Of a stretch of DNA of 64,000 nucleotides, positions 26,544 to 36,189 are shown in pieces. A model generated the notes under the pieces. It did not search any database. It was not told where the DNA came from and was given only the letters and a program-made list of their open reading frames with translations. This stretch comes from Pseudomonas sp. 7P_10.2_Bac1. GTDB lineage: Bacteria; Pseudomonadota; Gammaproteobacteria; Pseudomonadales; Pseudomonadaceae. The stretch covers positions 1 to 64,000 of the forward strand of contig NZ_JANLNV010000040.1 in the NCBI RefSeq assembly GCF_025465935.1. The letters run 5' to 3'. Made by a program: the position numbers and the translations under genes. The first letter of the stretch is position 1. Each line of letters starts with the position of its first letter.

Positions 26544-28262
26544 ATGCCAACTATTTCACGCAAAGAATACGCAGGCCTGTTTGGGCCCACCACGGGCGAC
26601 AAAATCCGCCTGGGTGACACCAATCTGTTCGTCGAAATCGAAAAGGACTTGCGCGGCTATGGCGAAGAGTCGGTCTACGGCGGGGGCAAATCCCTGCGTG
26701 ATGGCATGGGCCACAACAACAATCTGACCCGTGACAATGGTGTGCTGGACCTGGTGATTACCAACGTCACCATCATTGACCCGATCCAGGGCGTGATCAA
26801 GGCCGACGTTGGCATCCGTGACGGCAAGATTTGCGGCATCGGCAAAAGTGGCAACCCGGATGTGATGCCCGGCATCAGCACCAACATGGTGGTGGGTGTC
26901 AGCACCGATGCCATCTCCGGTGAGCACTTGATCCTGACCGCAGCCGGGATCGACACCCACATTCACTTGATCTCGCCCCAACAGGCGTATCACGGCCTGT
27001 CCAACGGCATCACCACGTTCTTTGGTGGCGGCATTGGCCCCACTGACGGCACCAACGGCACCACCGTGACCCCGGGCCCGTGGAACATCCGCAACATGCT
27101 GCGCGCACTTGAAGGCCTGCCGATCAACGTCGGCCTGCTGGGCAAAGGCAACTCCTATGCGCATGCGCCTCTGGCCGAGCAGATCATCGCCGGCGTAGCC
27201 GGGCTCAAGGTCCATGAGGACTGGGGCGCCACCTCCAACGCCCTGCGCCACTCGCTGCGCATTGCCGATGAAATGGACATCCAGGTCTCGGTTCACACTG
27301 ACAGCCTGAACGAAGGCGGCTACGTCGAAGACACCATTGATGCCTTCGAAGGCCGCACCATTCACACGTTCCACACCGAAGGCGCGGGTGGCGGTCACGC
27401 ACCGGACATCATCCGCGTGGCCAGCCAGCTCAACGTGCTGCCCAGCTCGACCAACCCTACCCTGCCCTATGGCGTCAACAGCCAGGCTGAGCTGTTCGAC
27501 ATGATCATGGTCTGCCACAACCTCAACCCCAACGTGCCCGCCGACGTGTCGTTCGCTGAAAGCCGGGTGCGCCCGGAAACCATCGCCGCCGAAAACGTGT
27601 TGCAGGACATGGGCGTGATCTCCATGTTTTCCAGCGACTCCCAGGCCATGGGCCGGGTGGGTGAGAACTGGTTGCGGGTGATGCAAACCGCCCATGCAAT
27701 GAAAGCCTCACGCGGCAAACTGCCGGAAGACAGCCCCGACAACGACAACTTCCGCGTTCTGCGCTACGTCGCCAAAATCACCATCAACCCAGCCATCGCT
27801 CAGGGCGTGAGCCATGTGCTGGGCTCGGTCGAAGTCGGCAAGATGGCCGATCTGGTGCTCTGGGACCCACGCTTCTTCGGGGCCAAACCCAAAATGGTGA
27901 TCAAGGGCGGGATGATCAACTGGGCCGCCATGGGCGACCCGAACGCCTCCCTGCCCACACCGCAGCCCGTCTATTACCGCCCTATGTTCGGCGCTTTCGG
28001 CAAAACCCTGCAGGACACCTGCGTGACCTTCGTGTCCCAGGCCGCCCTTGAAGACGGGGTCAAGGAAAAAGCCGGTCTGGATCGCCAGGTCATGGCGATT
28101 CGCAACTGCCGCACCATTTCCAAAAAAGACCTGGTGCGCAACGACCAGACACCAAAGATTGATGTGAACCCTGAGACCTTTGAAGTGAAGGTCGACGGCG
28201 TGCACGTCACCTGCGACCCGATCGACGTGGCCGCCATGAACCAGCGCTATTTCTTCGGCTAA
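26544..28262 (+). CDS. ureC: Urease subunit alpha (catalytic)
   Basis: A 572-residue amidohydrolase-fold subunit. Nickel ligands and active-site residues are visible: His139 and His141 in GIDTHIHL, the carbamylated Lys222 and His224 in [37 protein letters not shown], and the mobile-flap CHNLNPNVP (Cys about 324, His about 325) with [12 protein letters not shown] supplying the Asp. All key residues are present, so the enzyme should be active. AAGGAG precedes the ATG. Confidence 0.97.
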   Translation: MPTISRKEYAGLFGPTTGDKIRLGDTNLFVEIEKDLRGYGEESVYGGGKSLRDGMGHNNNLTRDNGVLDLVITNVTIIDPIQGVIKADVGIRDGKICGIGKSGNPDVMPGISTNMVVGVSTDAISGEHLILTAAGIDTHIHLISPQQAYHGLSNGITTFFGGGIGPTDGTNGTTVTPGPWNIRNMLRALEGLPINVGLLGKGNSYAHAPLAEQIIAGVAGLKVHEDWGATSNALRHSLRIADEMDIQVSVHTDSLNEGGYVEDTIDAFEGRTIHTFHTEGAGGGHAPDIIRVASQLNVLPSSTNPTLPYGVNSQAELFDMIMVCHNLNPNVPADVSFAESRVRPETIAAENVLQDMGVISMFSSDSQAMGRVGENWLRVMQTAHAMKASRGKLPEDSPDNDNFRVLRYVAKITINPAIAQGVSHVLGSVEVGKMADLVLWDPRFFGAKPKMVIKGGMINWAAMGDPNASLPTPQPVYYRPMFGAFGKTLQDTCVTFVSQAALEDGVKEKAGLDRQVMAIRNCRTISKKDLVRNDQTPKIDVNPETFEVKVDGVHVTCDPIDVAAMNQRYFFG

Positions 28263-28274
28263 GACACCCAAACC

Positions 28275-28341
28275 TGCAGGAGTCAGCTTGCCTGGCGATC
28301 TTTTCAACGATCAAAAGGCGCGAGGCAAGCTGGCCCCTACA
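28275..28341. repeat. REP element inside the urease operon
   Basis: AGTCAGCTTGCCTGGCGATC and its mirrored arm ending GCGAGGCAAGCTGGC flank a TTTTCAACGATCAAAA centre between ureC and ureE. The hairpin could stabilise the ureABC message or reduce read-through into the accessory genes. Confidence 0.75.
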
Positions 28342-28363
28342 GGGTCAAAAAGGAGTTTGTGAC

Positions 28364-29041
28364 GTGATTTTGATTGAACACATTCTGGGCAATGCCAAGA
28401 AAGATCCGGCCTGGAAGCAAAAGCTTGAAGGCGCCAAGGTCGACTTGCTGATTCTGGACCAGCGTGAAGCGCAAAAAAGCCGTTGCCGTCGCACCAGCGT
28501 GGGCGGGCTCGATCTCGGCATCTCGCTGGAGCGCAACGTGGTGCTGGCCGATGGCGACGTGCTGATGTGGGATGAAGCCAACAAAAGTGCCGTGGTGGTG
28601 CAACTCAACCTGCGCGACGTAATGGTGATCGATCTCAAGGAACTCAAGCAGCAGCCGCTGGACGTACTGATCAAGACCAGTTTTGAACTCGGTCATGCGC
28701 TGGGTAACCAGCACTGGAAAGCCGTGACGAAAAACAACGAGGTGTACATCCCGCTGACCGTCGAAACCAAAATGATGGATTCGGTGATGCGCACCCACGG
28801 CTTTGAACACTTGCCATATGCCTTTATCAGCGGTGCTGCCGTGCTGCCCAACCTGACCGCTTCCGAGGCACGGCTGCTGTTTGGTGGCGCGGAAGAAACC
28901 GCCACCCACGTGCATGTCGCCAGCCCGCAAGACAAGCTCGAAGCCGCAGCCTTGCAGATCAAGGGCCAGTACCTGCATGACCCGCACAGCCATAGCCATG
29001 ACAACGGCCTGACGTTCCACAGCCATGAACACAAGCATTAA
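28364..29041 (+). CDS. ureE: Urease nickel chaperone UreE
   Basis: A 225-residue UreE. The N-terminal domain contains the [19 protein letters not shown] segment, the metal-binding domain GHALGNQHW and the C-terminus a His-rich tail ([20 protein letters not shown]) that binds extra nickel. It donates Ni2+ to UreG. Start is GTG 28364 behind AAGGAG. The protein is somewhat longer than the usual 150-170 residues because of the tail. Confidence 0.93.
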   Translation: MILIEHILGNAKKDPAWKQKLEGAKVDLLILDQREAQKSRCRRTSVGGLDLGISLERNVVLADGDVLMWDEANKSAVVVQLNLRDVMVIDLKELKQQPLDVLIKTSFELGHALGNQHWKAVTKNNEVYIPLTVETKMMDSVMRTHGFEHLPYAFISGAAVLPNLTASEARLLFGGAEETATHVHVASPQDKLEAAALQIKGQYLHDPHSHSHDNGLTFHSHEHKH

Positions 29042-29062
29042 CCCCGGCAGAAGGCGCTTAGG

Positions 29063-29749
29063 ATGAACGCATCAGACCTGATTCGCATCATGCAGTTTGG
29101 CGACTCGGTACTGCCAGTCGGGGCCTTTACGTTCTCGAACGGCGTGGAGTCGGCCATTCAGACCGGCATTGTTCACGATGTCGCCACGCTAAAAGGCTTT
29201 GTCCTCACTGCTCTCAAACAGGCGGCCAGTTGTGACGGCATGGGCGTGGTGGCGGCGCACCGGGCCGCCATGGCTGATGATCGCGAAGCAATCCTGCGCG
29301 TCGACTGGGCCGTCAACAATCGCAAACTCAACGAAGAAAGCCGGTTGATGGCCACGCGCATGGGTAAGAAGCTCGCCGAAATGTCGATCCACGTGGTTGA
29401 AAAGCCGCTGGTGCGCTGGTGGCTTGAGCAGATCAAGGCCGGCAATGCCGCCGGCACCTACCCCGTCACCCAGGCGTTGGTCATGTCGAGCCAAGGCATT
29501 GGCGCCCGCGAGGTGGTGGTCATGCACCAGTACGGTGTGGCCATGACCATCCTCAGCGCGGCCATGCGCCTGATGCGTGTCACCCACCTCGACACCCAAC
29601 GCATCCTGTTCGAGCTTAACCATGACATCGAGACCTTCTGTGACATCGCCGAAATCGGTGACATCGATCAAATGTCCTCCTACGTGCCCATCGTCGATGT
29701 GCTTGCGGCGGTCCACGTCAAAGCCCACGTACGCCTGTTCATGAACTGA
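29063..29749 (+). CDS. ureF: Urease accessory protein UreF
   Basis: A 228-residue, mostly helical protein. [20 protein letters not shown] near the start is the UreF signature (usually LPxGxFxxSxGLE). It bridges UreD and UreG and gates GTP hydrolysis during nickel insertion. It follows ureE after 21 bp and precedes ureG after 53 bp. Confidence 0.93.
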   Translation: MNASDLIRIMQFGDSVLPVGAFTFSNGVESAIQTGIVHDVATLKGFVLTALKQAASCDGMGVVAAHRAAMADDREAILRVDWAVNNRKLNEESRLMATRMGKKLAEMSIHVVEKPLVRWWLEQIKAGNAAGTYPVTQALVMSSQGIGAREVVVMHQYGVAMTILSAAMRLMRVTHLDTQRILFELNHDIETFCDIAEIGDIDQMSSYVPIVDVLAAVHVKAHVRLFMN

Positions 29750-29802
29750 GGCACGGGCAGCAACCCAGACGAAATCAGTTCCACTTTATTAAGGAAGATC
29801 CT

Positions 29803-30459
29803 GTGAAAAAGATTACGCGTATTGGTATCGGCGGCCCGGTCGGCTCAGGTAAAACCGCAGTCATCGAAGTGATCACGCCGATCCTGATCAATCGCGGCTA
29901 CAAGCCGCTGATCATCACCAACGACATTGTCACCACCGAAGATGCCAAGCAGGTCAAGCGTACGCTCAAGGGCATTCTCGACGAAGACAAGATCCTCGGC
30001 GTCGAGACCGGTGCCTGCCCACACACGGCGGTGCGCGAAGATCCGAGCATGAACATCGCCGCCGTCGAAGAGATGGAAGAGAAGTTCCCGGACAGCGACT
30101 TGATCATGATCGAAAGCGGCGGCGACAACCTGACGCTGACCTTCAGCCCCGCGCTGGCGGACTTTTATATCTACGTGATCGACGTGGCCGAAGGCGAGAA
30201 AATCCCGCGCAAGAACGGTCCGGGGCTGGTGCAGGCGGACATTCTGATCATCAACAAAATTGACCTCGCCCCTTACGTGGGCGCGAGTTTGGACGTGATG
30301 GAGAGCGACACCCAAGTGGTGCGTGGCGGGCGTCCTTACATCCTCACCAACTGCAAGACCGGCCAGGGTGTAGAGGCGTTGGTGGACATGATCGAACACA
30401 TGTTCCTGTTCGCTCACAAACCTAGCGCACCGGCCTCCCATTCCGGGGTCACGGCATGA
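29803..30459 (+). CDS. ureG: Urease accessory GTPase UreG
   Basis: A 218-residue SIMIBI GTPase. The P-loop GGPVGSGKT (about residues 9-17), the nickel-binding Cys-Pro-His in [24 protein letters not shown] and the NKIDL guanine-specificity motif are all present. GTG 29803 follows AAGGAAG. It delivers nickel to the UreABC-UreDF complex. Its stop overlaps the ureD start by 4 bases. Confidence 0.96.
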   Translation: MKKITRIGIGGPVGSGKTAVIEVITPILINRGYKPLIITNDIVTTEDAKQVKRTLKGILDEDKILGVETGACPHTAVREDPSMNIAAVEEMEEKFPDSDLIMIESGGDNLTLTFSPALADFYIYVIDVAEGEKIPRKNGPGLVQADILIINKIDLAPYVGASLDVMESDTQVVRGGRPYILTNCKTGQGVEALVDMIEHMFLFAHKPSAPASHSGVTA

Positions 30460-31418
30460 CCGTGCACAACCAGATTGTGAACACGCCGTCACGGCGGCGC
30501 GCGCACTCCGTGGGCAACACTGCCCCGGAGCTCGCGCGCTATCAGGACGAACCGCCGCAAATGCACAGCGGCGCGGTCGGTAAAAGTGGCTACCTGCGGC
30601 TGGGCTTTGAAAAGCGCGCGAATCGCAGCGTCCTTGCGGACATGGAACGACGCGTCCCGTCATTGGTGCAAAAAGCCTTGTACTGGGATGAAGCAATGCC
30701 CCAGCTGCCTTGCGTCACCATGATTTCGACCTCGGGCTGTGTGCTTCAGGGCGACCGACTGGCCACTGATGTGAATGTGGGGGTCGGTGCCTGCGGGCAT
30801 GTTACGACCCAGTCAGCAACCAAAGTCCACTCCATGAATGCCAACTACGCCTCGCAAGTACAGCACTTGCGAATTGAAGAAAACGGCTACCTGGAGTTCA
30901 TGCCCGACCCACTGATTCCCCATCGCGATGCGCGGTTCATCACCGACACGCAGATCAAAATCCATCCGACGGCCACCGCCATTTACTGCGAAACCCTGAT
31001 GTCGGGGCGCAAGTACCATCATGTGGATGAACGCTTTGGCTTTGACGTGTACTCCTCGCGAGTGTGCGCCGAAACCCTTGAAGGCAAGGAGCTGTTTGTC
31101 GAGAAGTACGTCCTGGAACCGAAAACAGAAAGCCTGGACGCTGTGGGCATCATGCAAACCTTCGACGTGTTCGGCAACGTCGTGTTGCTCACGCCCAGCG
31201 AGCATCACGATCGCATCGTTGAACGGGTGCCAGCCGTATTTGACCTTAAGGCGGGCGTGGCCAGTGGTGTCACCCGTCTGCCCAACCATTGCGGGCTGAT
31301 CTTCAAGGTGCTGGGCAATGACAGCGGCGAAGTCAAAGCGCAGATCCGTGCGTTCTGGAGGGTTGCTCGTGAAGAAATTCTCGGCGTGAGCTTGCCGCCG
31401 CCATTCTTGTGGAAATAA
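30456..31418 (+). CDS. ureD: Urease accessory protein UreD
   Basis: A 320-residue UreD/Ure[39 protein letters not shown] and [17 protein letters not shown] are typical. It docks on apo-urease with UreF and UreG. Its position at the end of the cluster differs from Pseudomonas aeruginosa, where ureD leads. The N-terminus carries about 35 extra residues before the conserved core. Confidence 0.93.
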   Translation: MTVHNQIVNTPSRRRAHSVGNTAPELARYQDEPPQMHSGAVGKSGYLRLGFEKRANRSVLADMERRVPSLVQKALYWDEAMPQLPCVTMISTSGCVLQGDRLATDVNVGVGACGHVTTQSATKVHSMNANYASQVQHLRIEENGYLEFMPDPLIPHRDARFITDTQIKIHPTATAIYCETLMSGRKYHHVDERFGFDVYSSRVCAETLEGKELFVEKYVLEPKTESLDAVGIMQTFDVFGNVVLLTPSEHHDRIVERVPAVFDLKAGVASGVTRLPNHCGLIFKVLGNDSGEVKAQIRAFWRVAREEILGVSLPPPFLWK

Positions 31419-31478
31419 ACGCTGCCGGTGAGCGCCGGCAGATCCGGCGCCCGCAGGGGCTCTATGGGGAGAGTCAAT

Positions 31479-32462
31479 ATGCAAGCGGGGTTATCCAAGT
31501 GGTCGCAACTGGCGGACGGCAACAGGCTTCTGGAGTTTATTGACGTTAGCCTGCGCGGTTGCGCGCAGGTCATGTTCCAGAACAACCCGCTGACCGGCTT
31601 GCTGTTTTTTGCCGCCATTTTTGTGGGCGCTTTTGCCGAGGGCAATCCGGCGGTTGCCTTTGGTAGCGTGTTGGGCACCGTATCTGCCACCTTGACTGGT
31701 AGACATCTCAAGGACCGCACGTCCTGGAAAGCTGGACTGTTTGGCTATAACGGCTGCCTGGTCGGGGTTGGCTTGCCGACCTTTCTAGAAGTCACCCCCA
31801 TCGTCTGGCTGTGCATCATTCTCGGCGGCGTGGTGTCGGTGATTGTCACCATCTGCATCGCCGACATCCTGAAAACCTGGAAAGTCGCGGCCCTCACGGC
31901 GCCTTTCGTGCTGGTGACGTGGACCATGTTGCTGGCCAGCTATGCCTTCGGCGGCCTGACCAGCAACGCGCTCCCGCCACCTGACCTGCCCCACGACCTG
32001 ATTACGCACAATCACGATCTGCTCGATGGCATCAACCTGTTCCAAGCCACGTTCCATGGCATCTCAGAAGTGTTCCTGATCAGTACCGTGGTGGGCAGTT
32101 TATTGTTTTTGGCGGGGCTGGCAGTGTCCTCGATATGGGCAGCGCTCTTCGGTCTGCTGGGCTCCTTGTTGGCGGTGCTGGTAGCGGTTGTATTGCAGGC
32201 CGAACATTCAAGTATCAACAATGGGCTGTATGCGTTCAGCGCAGTACTGACGGCGATTGCACTGGGTTCAACCTTCAACAAACCGCGCTTGCGTGTACTG
32301 ATCTACACAGTGATCGGTGTAATTTTCACTGTATTTGTACAGGGTGCTTTGAATACTGTGCTGGGCCCTGTCGGCATCCCGACCCTGACCATGCCGTTTG
32401 TGCTCGCGTCATGGTTGTTTCTGGTGCCGAACAAGGACGTAATGCCTTCCCATCGTCAATAA
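31479..32462 (+). CDS. yut: Urea transporter (UT/Yut family channel)
   Basis: A 327-residue inner-membrane protein. QVMFQNNPLTGLLFFAAIFV and the repeat-related SINNGLYAFSAVLTAIALGS are the paired signature motifs of SLC14-type urea channels. It lets urea cross the inner membrane by facilitated diffusion. ATG 31479 follows GGGGAGAG; an in-frame start at 31428 lies too close to ureD. In Yersinia the homologous yut gene likewise follows ureD. Confidence 0.88.
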   Translation: MQAGLSKWSQLADGNRLLEFIDVSLRGCAQVMFQNNPLTGLLFFAAIFVGAFAEGNPAVAFGSVLGTVSATLTGRHLKDRTSWKAGLFGYNGCLVGVGLPTFLEVTPIVWLCIILGGVVSVIVTICIADILKTWKVAALTAPFVLVTWTMLLASYAFGGLTSNALPPPDLPHDLITHNHDLLDGINLFQATFHGISEVFLISTVVGSLLFLAGLAVSSIWAALFGLLGSLLAVLVAVVLQAEHSSINNGLYAFSAVLTAIALGSTFNKPRLRVLIYTVIGVIFTVFVQGALNTVLGPVGIPTLTMPFVLASWLFLVPNKDVMPSHRQ

Positions 32463-32486
32463 ATCCAGTGCTTTTGAGGAATCACA

Positions 32487-33545
32487 ATGACCGCTATCGC
32501 TTACCCTTTCAGCCGTTCTGAGCCCGGCGATACCAAAAGGCGGGCAATCTCGTTATTGATAGGGCTGGTCGTCGCCAACCTGCTGGCCTGGGCCTGGGCT
32601 TTTATAGAATTCGGCAGCAACCCGATACTGATGGGCACCGCACTGTTGGCCTACGGATTCGGGCTACGCCATGCGGTGGACGCCGATCACATCGCGGCCA
32701 TCGACAACGTCACGCGCAAATTGATGCAACAAGGCAAACGGCCGATTGCCGTGGGTACATGGTTCTCATTGGGGCACTCGACCATTGTGGTGCTCGCCTC
32801 CTTTGCGATTGCGGCCACTGCCATGGCCTTCAAGGACGACATGGAGTGGTTCCATGAAACCGGCGGCTTGATTGGCACACTGGTGTCATCGGTCTTTCTG
32901 CTGCTGTTCGGCGTGCTCAACCTGGTGATTCTGGTGTCGGTGTACCGACAGTTCAGGAAGGTCAAGGCTGGATACGCCTTGCCCCCTGAAGAACTTGATC
33001 TGCTGGTCGCCAACAAAGGGGGCTTGATGGCCCGGATCTTTGGCCGGTTGTTCAATCTGGTGAACAAAAGCTGGCACATGTACCCGGTGGGTTTTCTGTT
33101 CGGCCTGGGTTTTGACACCGCCACTGAAGTCGGACTGCTGGGTATCAGCGCCACCAGCGCCACGCAAGGCATCAACCTGTGGTCAATCATGGTGTTCCCG
33201 GTGCTGTTTGCCGCGGGCATGGCGCTGATCGATTCCCTGGATAACTTCGTGATGATCGGTGCCTACGGCTGGGCCTTCTCCAAGCCCGTGCGCAAGCTCT
33301 ACTACAACATCACCATCACTGCCGCGTCGGTGTTTGTGGCACTGTTTATCGGCGGCGTCGAAGCCCTGGGGCTGATCGCCGACAAACTTGAACTCACAGG
33401 AGGGATCTGGGCACCCATCGCCGCCCTCAACGACAATTTTGGTGAAATTGGTTACTGGATCATCGCCCTGTTCGTGCTGTGCTGGATGATCTCAGGGCTC
33501 AATTATTATCTGCGCGGCTATGACCGTCTGGGAGCCAGCGGCTGA
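32487..33545 (+). CDS. Nickel/cobalt permease, NiCoT family (NixA/HoxN/UreH-like)
   Basis: A 352-residue, eight-helix permease. The helix-II nickel signature RHAVDADHIAAIDN (about residues 60-73) and LGFDTATEVGLLGISA are definitive for NiCoT. It supplies nickel for urease maturation. It starts 24 bp after the urea channel behind TGAGGAATC, so it is likely the final gene of the urease transcription unit. Confidence 0.93.
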   Translation: MTAIAYPFSRSEPGDTKRRAISLLIGLVVANLLAWAWAFIEFGSNPILMGTALLAYGFGLRHAVDADHIAAIDNVTRKLMQQGKRPIAVGTWFSLGHSTIVVLASFAIAATAMAFKDDMEWFHETGGLIGTLVSSVFLLLFGVLNLVILVSVYRQFRKVKAGYALPPEELDLLVANKGGLMARIFGRLFNLVNKSWHMYPVGFLFGLGFDTATEVGLLGISATSATQGINLWSIMVFPVLFAAGMALIDSLDNFVMIGAYGWAFSKPVRKLYYNITITAASVFVALFIGGVEALGLIADKLELTGGIWAPIAALNDNFGEIGYWIIALFVLCWMISGLNYYLRGYDRLGASG

Positions 33546-33596
33546 AAACGCCGGTCAAGGCGCGCAACGCCTGCACGGTCAACCGTAGTAACCTGA

Positions 33597-33604
33597 CCTA
33601 CACT
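33597..33604 (+). promoter_or_regulatory. Possible -10 element of the first Kch-like gene
   Basis: CCTACACT lies 34 bases before ATG 33639. The same eight bases lie 39 bases before the second channel gene (34897-34904) inside a conserved AACCTGnCCTACACTCC block. It resembles the CTAyACT -10 used by RpoS; no good -35 box was seen. Confidence 0.4.
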
Positions 33605-33638
33605 CCTGAAACCCCTAAATAGACACGTCGTAGGAATT

Positions 33639-34811
33639 ATGACTTTATTACAGGAAGTTAAATCGCGACTCTCATTTGCCTACGGGGTCGCCCTGGTGGC
33701 GGCTATCAATGGCCTGGCCTTGATTCTACCGGTGGTACAACGCGGCCTCGCCCACTCCAATGCGGCAGGCGGGGTCTTCAATTCATGGCAAGAGGCCTTG
33801 AGTTTTCTGGCCCTGCTGGAAATTCCCGGATTCGTCGTTGGTTTCCTGCTGATACTGATGTCATTCGGGCTGTTGCTCAAATCACGTATCAGTTGGTTCT
33901 TTTCGCTGCTGTTGTTGATCTCCACGGTCTGCGTGGATTTTTTCATCGTGAAGAATCCCAACGGCGTCGCCTACTTCTCGTTGTTCACCATCGCCTTGCT
34001 GATCTTTTATTGGCGCGGTTTTGACCACCACAGCCTGGCCACTGGCAGCTTCTTTGCAATCGTCAGTATCGCTTCGCTGATTGTCTACAGCACCCTTGGC
34101 ACGCTGTACATGGGTGATCAGTTCACCCCCCCGGTCAACGATCTGCCTTCGGCGCTCTATTTCTCCATTGTGGTGATGTCGACCGTCGGCTTTGGCGACA
34201 TCGTGCCCCACAGCACCGATGCCCGGTTTTTCACGCTCACTGTGATCATCTTGGGCATCACCATCTTCGCTGTGTCGGTAGCGTCGATTGCCGGCCCCCT
34301 GATCAGCAACAACATCCAACGCATTGTTAAAGGCAGGATTTCCCATATGGCCCGTAAAAATCATTACATCCTGGCCGGTACCGGCTCATTGGCGCAGAAC
34401 GTCTACAAAGGCCTGACCGACCGCGGCGAACACGTCACCGTCCTCGCCACGCCTAACAGTCAGCACGACTTGCCAGAGAACGCCGACATCATCGAAGGTG
34501 ATCCCTCTTCAACCGTGACCCTCAAGCAGGCCGGTGCCGATGAAGCGAAATACATCGTCACCTTGCGCGACAACGATGCAGACAATGTCTTTACCATTCT
34601 GGCGGCAAAAGAAGTAGCCGGAGACGACACCAAAATCATCGCTCTGGTCAACGAGTCCCAGAACATTCCCAAGGTCAAGCGCGTTGCCCCGAACATGGTG
34701 CTGTCCCTGCCATTACTGGGCAGTGAACTGCTGGTGCGTACCCTGCAAGGCGATCAGATCAACAACGACCTGATCACCGAAATCTTCTTTGGCAAACGCA
34801 GTACGCTGTAA
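33639..34811 (+). CDS. Kch-like K+ channel with RCK/TrkA-N domain, canonical filter
   Basis: A 390-residue protein with the E. coli Kch layout: several N-terminal helices (about 15-165), a pore loop and a cytoplasmic RCK domain. The filter is Thr182-Val183-Gly184-Phe185-Gly186-Asp187, a working variant of TVGYGD. After SVASIAGPLISNNIQRIVKG comes the Rossmann-type TrkA-N domain (YILAGTGSLAQNVYKGL, DNDADNVFTILAAKEVA). The RCK domain gates the pore in response to a ligand. An intact helix-4 arginine ladder is not obvious. Confidence 0.88.
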   Translation: MTLLQEVKSRLSFAYGVALVAAINGLALILPVVQRGLAHSNAAGGVFNSWQEALSFLALLEIPGFVVGFLLILMSFGLLLKSRISWFFSLLLLISTVCVDFFIVKNPNGVAYFSLFTIALLIFYWRGFDHHSLATGSFFAIVSIASLIVYSTLGTLYMGDQFTPPVNDLPSALYFSIVVMSTVGFGDIVPHSTDARFFTLTVIILGITIFAVSVASIAGPLISNNIQRIVKGRISHMARKNHYILAGTGSLAQNVYKGLTDRGEHVTVLATPNSQHDLPENADIIEGDPSSTVTLKQAGADEAKYIVTLRDNDADNVFTILAAKEVAGDDTKIIALVNESQNIPKVKRVAPNMVLSLPLLGSELLVRTLQGDQINNDLITEIFFGKRSTL

Positions 34812-34827
34812 TCCCTCCCCTCCCGCG

Positions 34828-34861
34828 GCCTGCGATGGCCAGAATAACGGCCATCGCAGGC
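34828..34861. repeat. Perfect 13-bp inverted repeat between the two channel genes
   Basis: GCCTGCGATGGCC and GGCCATCGCAGGC flank AGAATAAC. There is no T-run after it, so it may be a Rho-independent-like barrier of low efficiency or an mRNA stabiliser for the upstream channel gene. Confidence 0.6.
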
Positions 34862-34896
34862 GCATCCGCGCTATCCGCGTAAACCTCAGAACCTGT

Positions 34897-34904
34897 CCTA
34901 CACT
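34897..34904 (+). promoter_or_regulatory. Possible -10 element of the second Kch-like gene
   Basis: CCTACACT is repeated here in the same relation to the gene as at 33597, suggesting that the promoter was duplicated together with the coding region or is under common selection. Confidence 0.4.
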
Positions 34905-34943
34905 CCCCCGAACCTCATAACGGACATGTGGTAGGTAGGCACT

Positions 34944-36119
34944 ATGACGCTCTTACAGGATGTTAAATCACGGCTCGGCTTTGCCTATGGAGTGGCCTTG
35001 CTGGTGGCCATCAATGGCTGTGCGATGTTTGTACCGGTGCTGCAACGATGGTTCGCACACACCGAGGCCGCCGGCGACGCATTCCGCTCATGGAAAGACG
35101 CCCTGGGCTTTTTAGCCTTGCTGGAAATCCCCGTGGTCATCACCGGTGTCGTGCTGTTGCTGATGTCATTCGGGCTGATGATCAAGTCGCGTATCAGCTG
35201 GTTTTTCGCGCTGCTGTTACTGGTAGCGTCTGTGTGCATCGACTTGTTCATCGTGAAAAAACCCAGCAGCGTCACCTATTTCTCGCTGCTGACCGTGGCC
35301 GTGCTGCTGTACTACTGGCGACGGTTCGATCACTACAGCCTGGCCACCGGCAGCTTTTTTGCGGTGGTCAGCATTGCCTCGCTGACCGTCTACAGCACGC
35401 TGGGCACCCTGTACCTGGGCGAACAGTTCGCACCGCCGGTCACAGACCTGGCCACCGCGCTGTATTTCGCCCTTGAGGTGATGACCACTGTGGCGTTTGG
35501 CGACATCCTGCCGCACTCCACCGTGGCGCGGTATTTCTGCCTGACGGTGATTATCCTGGGCATCACCATCTTCGCCATTTCGGTCGCGTCCATTGTCGGC
35601 CCGCTGATCAGCAACAATATCCAGCGCATCGTCAAAGGCAGAATCACTCACATGGCGCGTAAAAAGCACTACATCCTGGTCGGCGCCGGCTCTATGGCCC
35701 AGAACGTCTACAAAGGCCTGACCGAGCGTGGCGAACACGTCACCGTGATCTGTGCGCCGGGCAGCCAGCATGCGTTGCCAGCCAAAGCCGACATCATCCA
35801 AGGGGATCCGTCGGCAACCGCGACCCTCAAAATGGCGGACGTTGGTGAAGCCAAATACATCGTCACCCTCTGTGACAGCGATGCGCAGAACGTATTCACC
35901 ATCCTGGCGGCCAAAGAAGTGGCAGGCGAGCACACTAAAATCATTGCGCTGGTCAATGACACCCAGAACATCGCCAAGGTCAAACGCGTCAACCCGACCA
36001 TGCTCCTGTCACTGCCGCTGCTGGGCAGTGAACTGCTGATACGCACCCTGGAAGGCGACAAAATCAACAATGACCTGATCACGGACATGTTCTTCGGCAA
36101 ACGGACTTCACTGGGGTAA
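34944..36119 (+). CDS. Kch-like K+ channel paralog with altered selectivity filter
   Basis: A 391-residue tandem paralog of the preceding gene, sharing the same layout almost residue for residue (YSTLGTLY, HSTVARYFCLTVIILGITIF, SNNIQRIVKGRITHMARK). The pore loop reads Thr182-Val183-Ala184-Phe185-Gly186-Asp187: the first filter glycine is alanine (codon GCG at 35493). This glycine is near-invariant in K+ channels, so conduction or selectivity should change, or the subunit may act in heteromers. The RCK domain is intact. Confidence 0.88.
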   Translation: MTLLQDVKSRLGFAYGVALLVAINGCAMFVPVLQRWFAHTEAAGDAFRSWKDALGFLALLEIPVVITGVVLLLMSFGLMIKSRISWFFALLLLVASVCIDLFIVKKPSSVTYFSLLTVAVLLYYWRRFDHYSLATGSFFAVVSIASLTVYSTLGTLYLGEQFAPPVTDLATALYFALEVMTTVAFGDILPHSTVARYFCLTVIILGITIFAISVASIVGPLISNNIQRIVKGRITHMARKKHYILVGAGSMAQNVYKGLTERGEHVTVICAPGSQHALPAKADIIQGDPSATATLKMADVGEAKYIVTLCDSDAQNVFTILAAKEVAGEHTKIIALVNDTQNIAKVKRVNPTMLLSLPLLGSELLIRTLEGDKINNDLITDMFFGKRTSLG

Positions 36120-36189
36120 AGAGGCCCCCCTAGTCCCTGAGAAAAGCAACGAAGCCGTGATCACCTTCACGGCCTCGCCGCCCACAGAC

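Noticed and set aside
26556..27695. 379-codon open frame antisense to ureC
   Set aside because: An antisense shadow of a highly conserved gene; His/Gly/Val-rich with no domain pattern.
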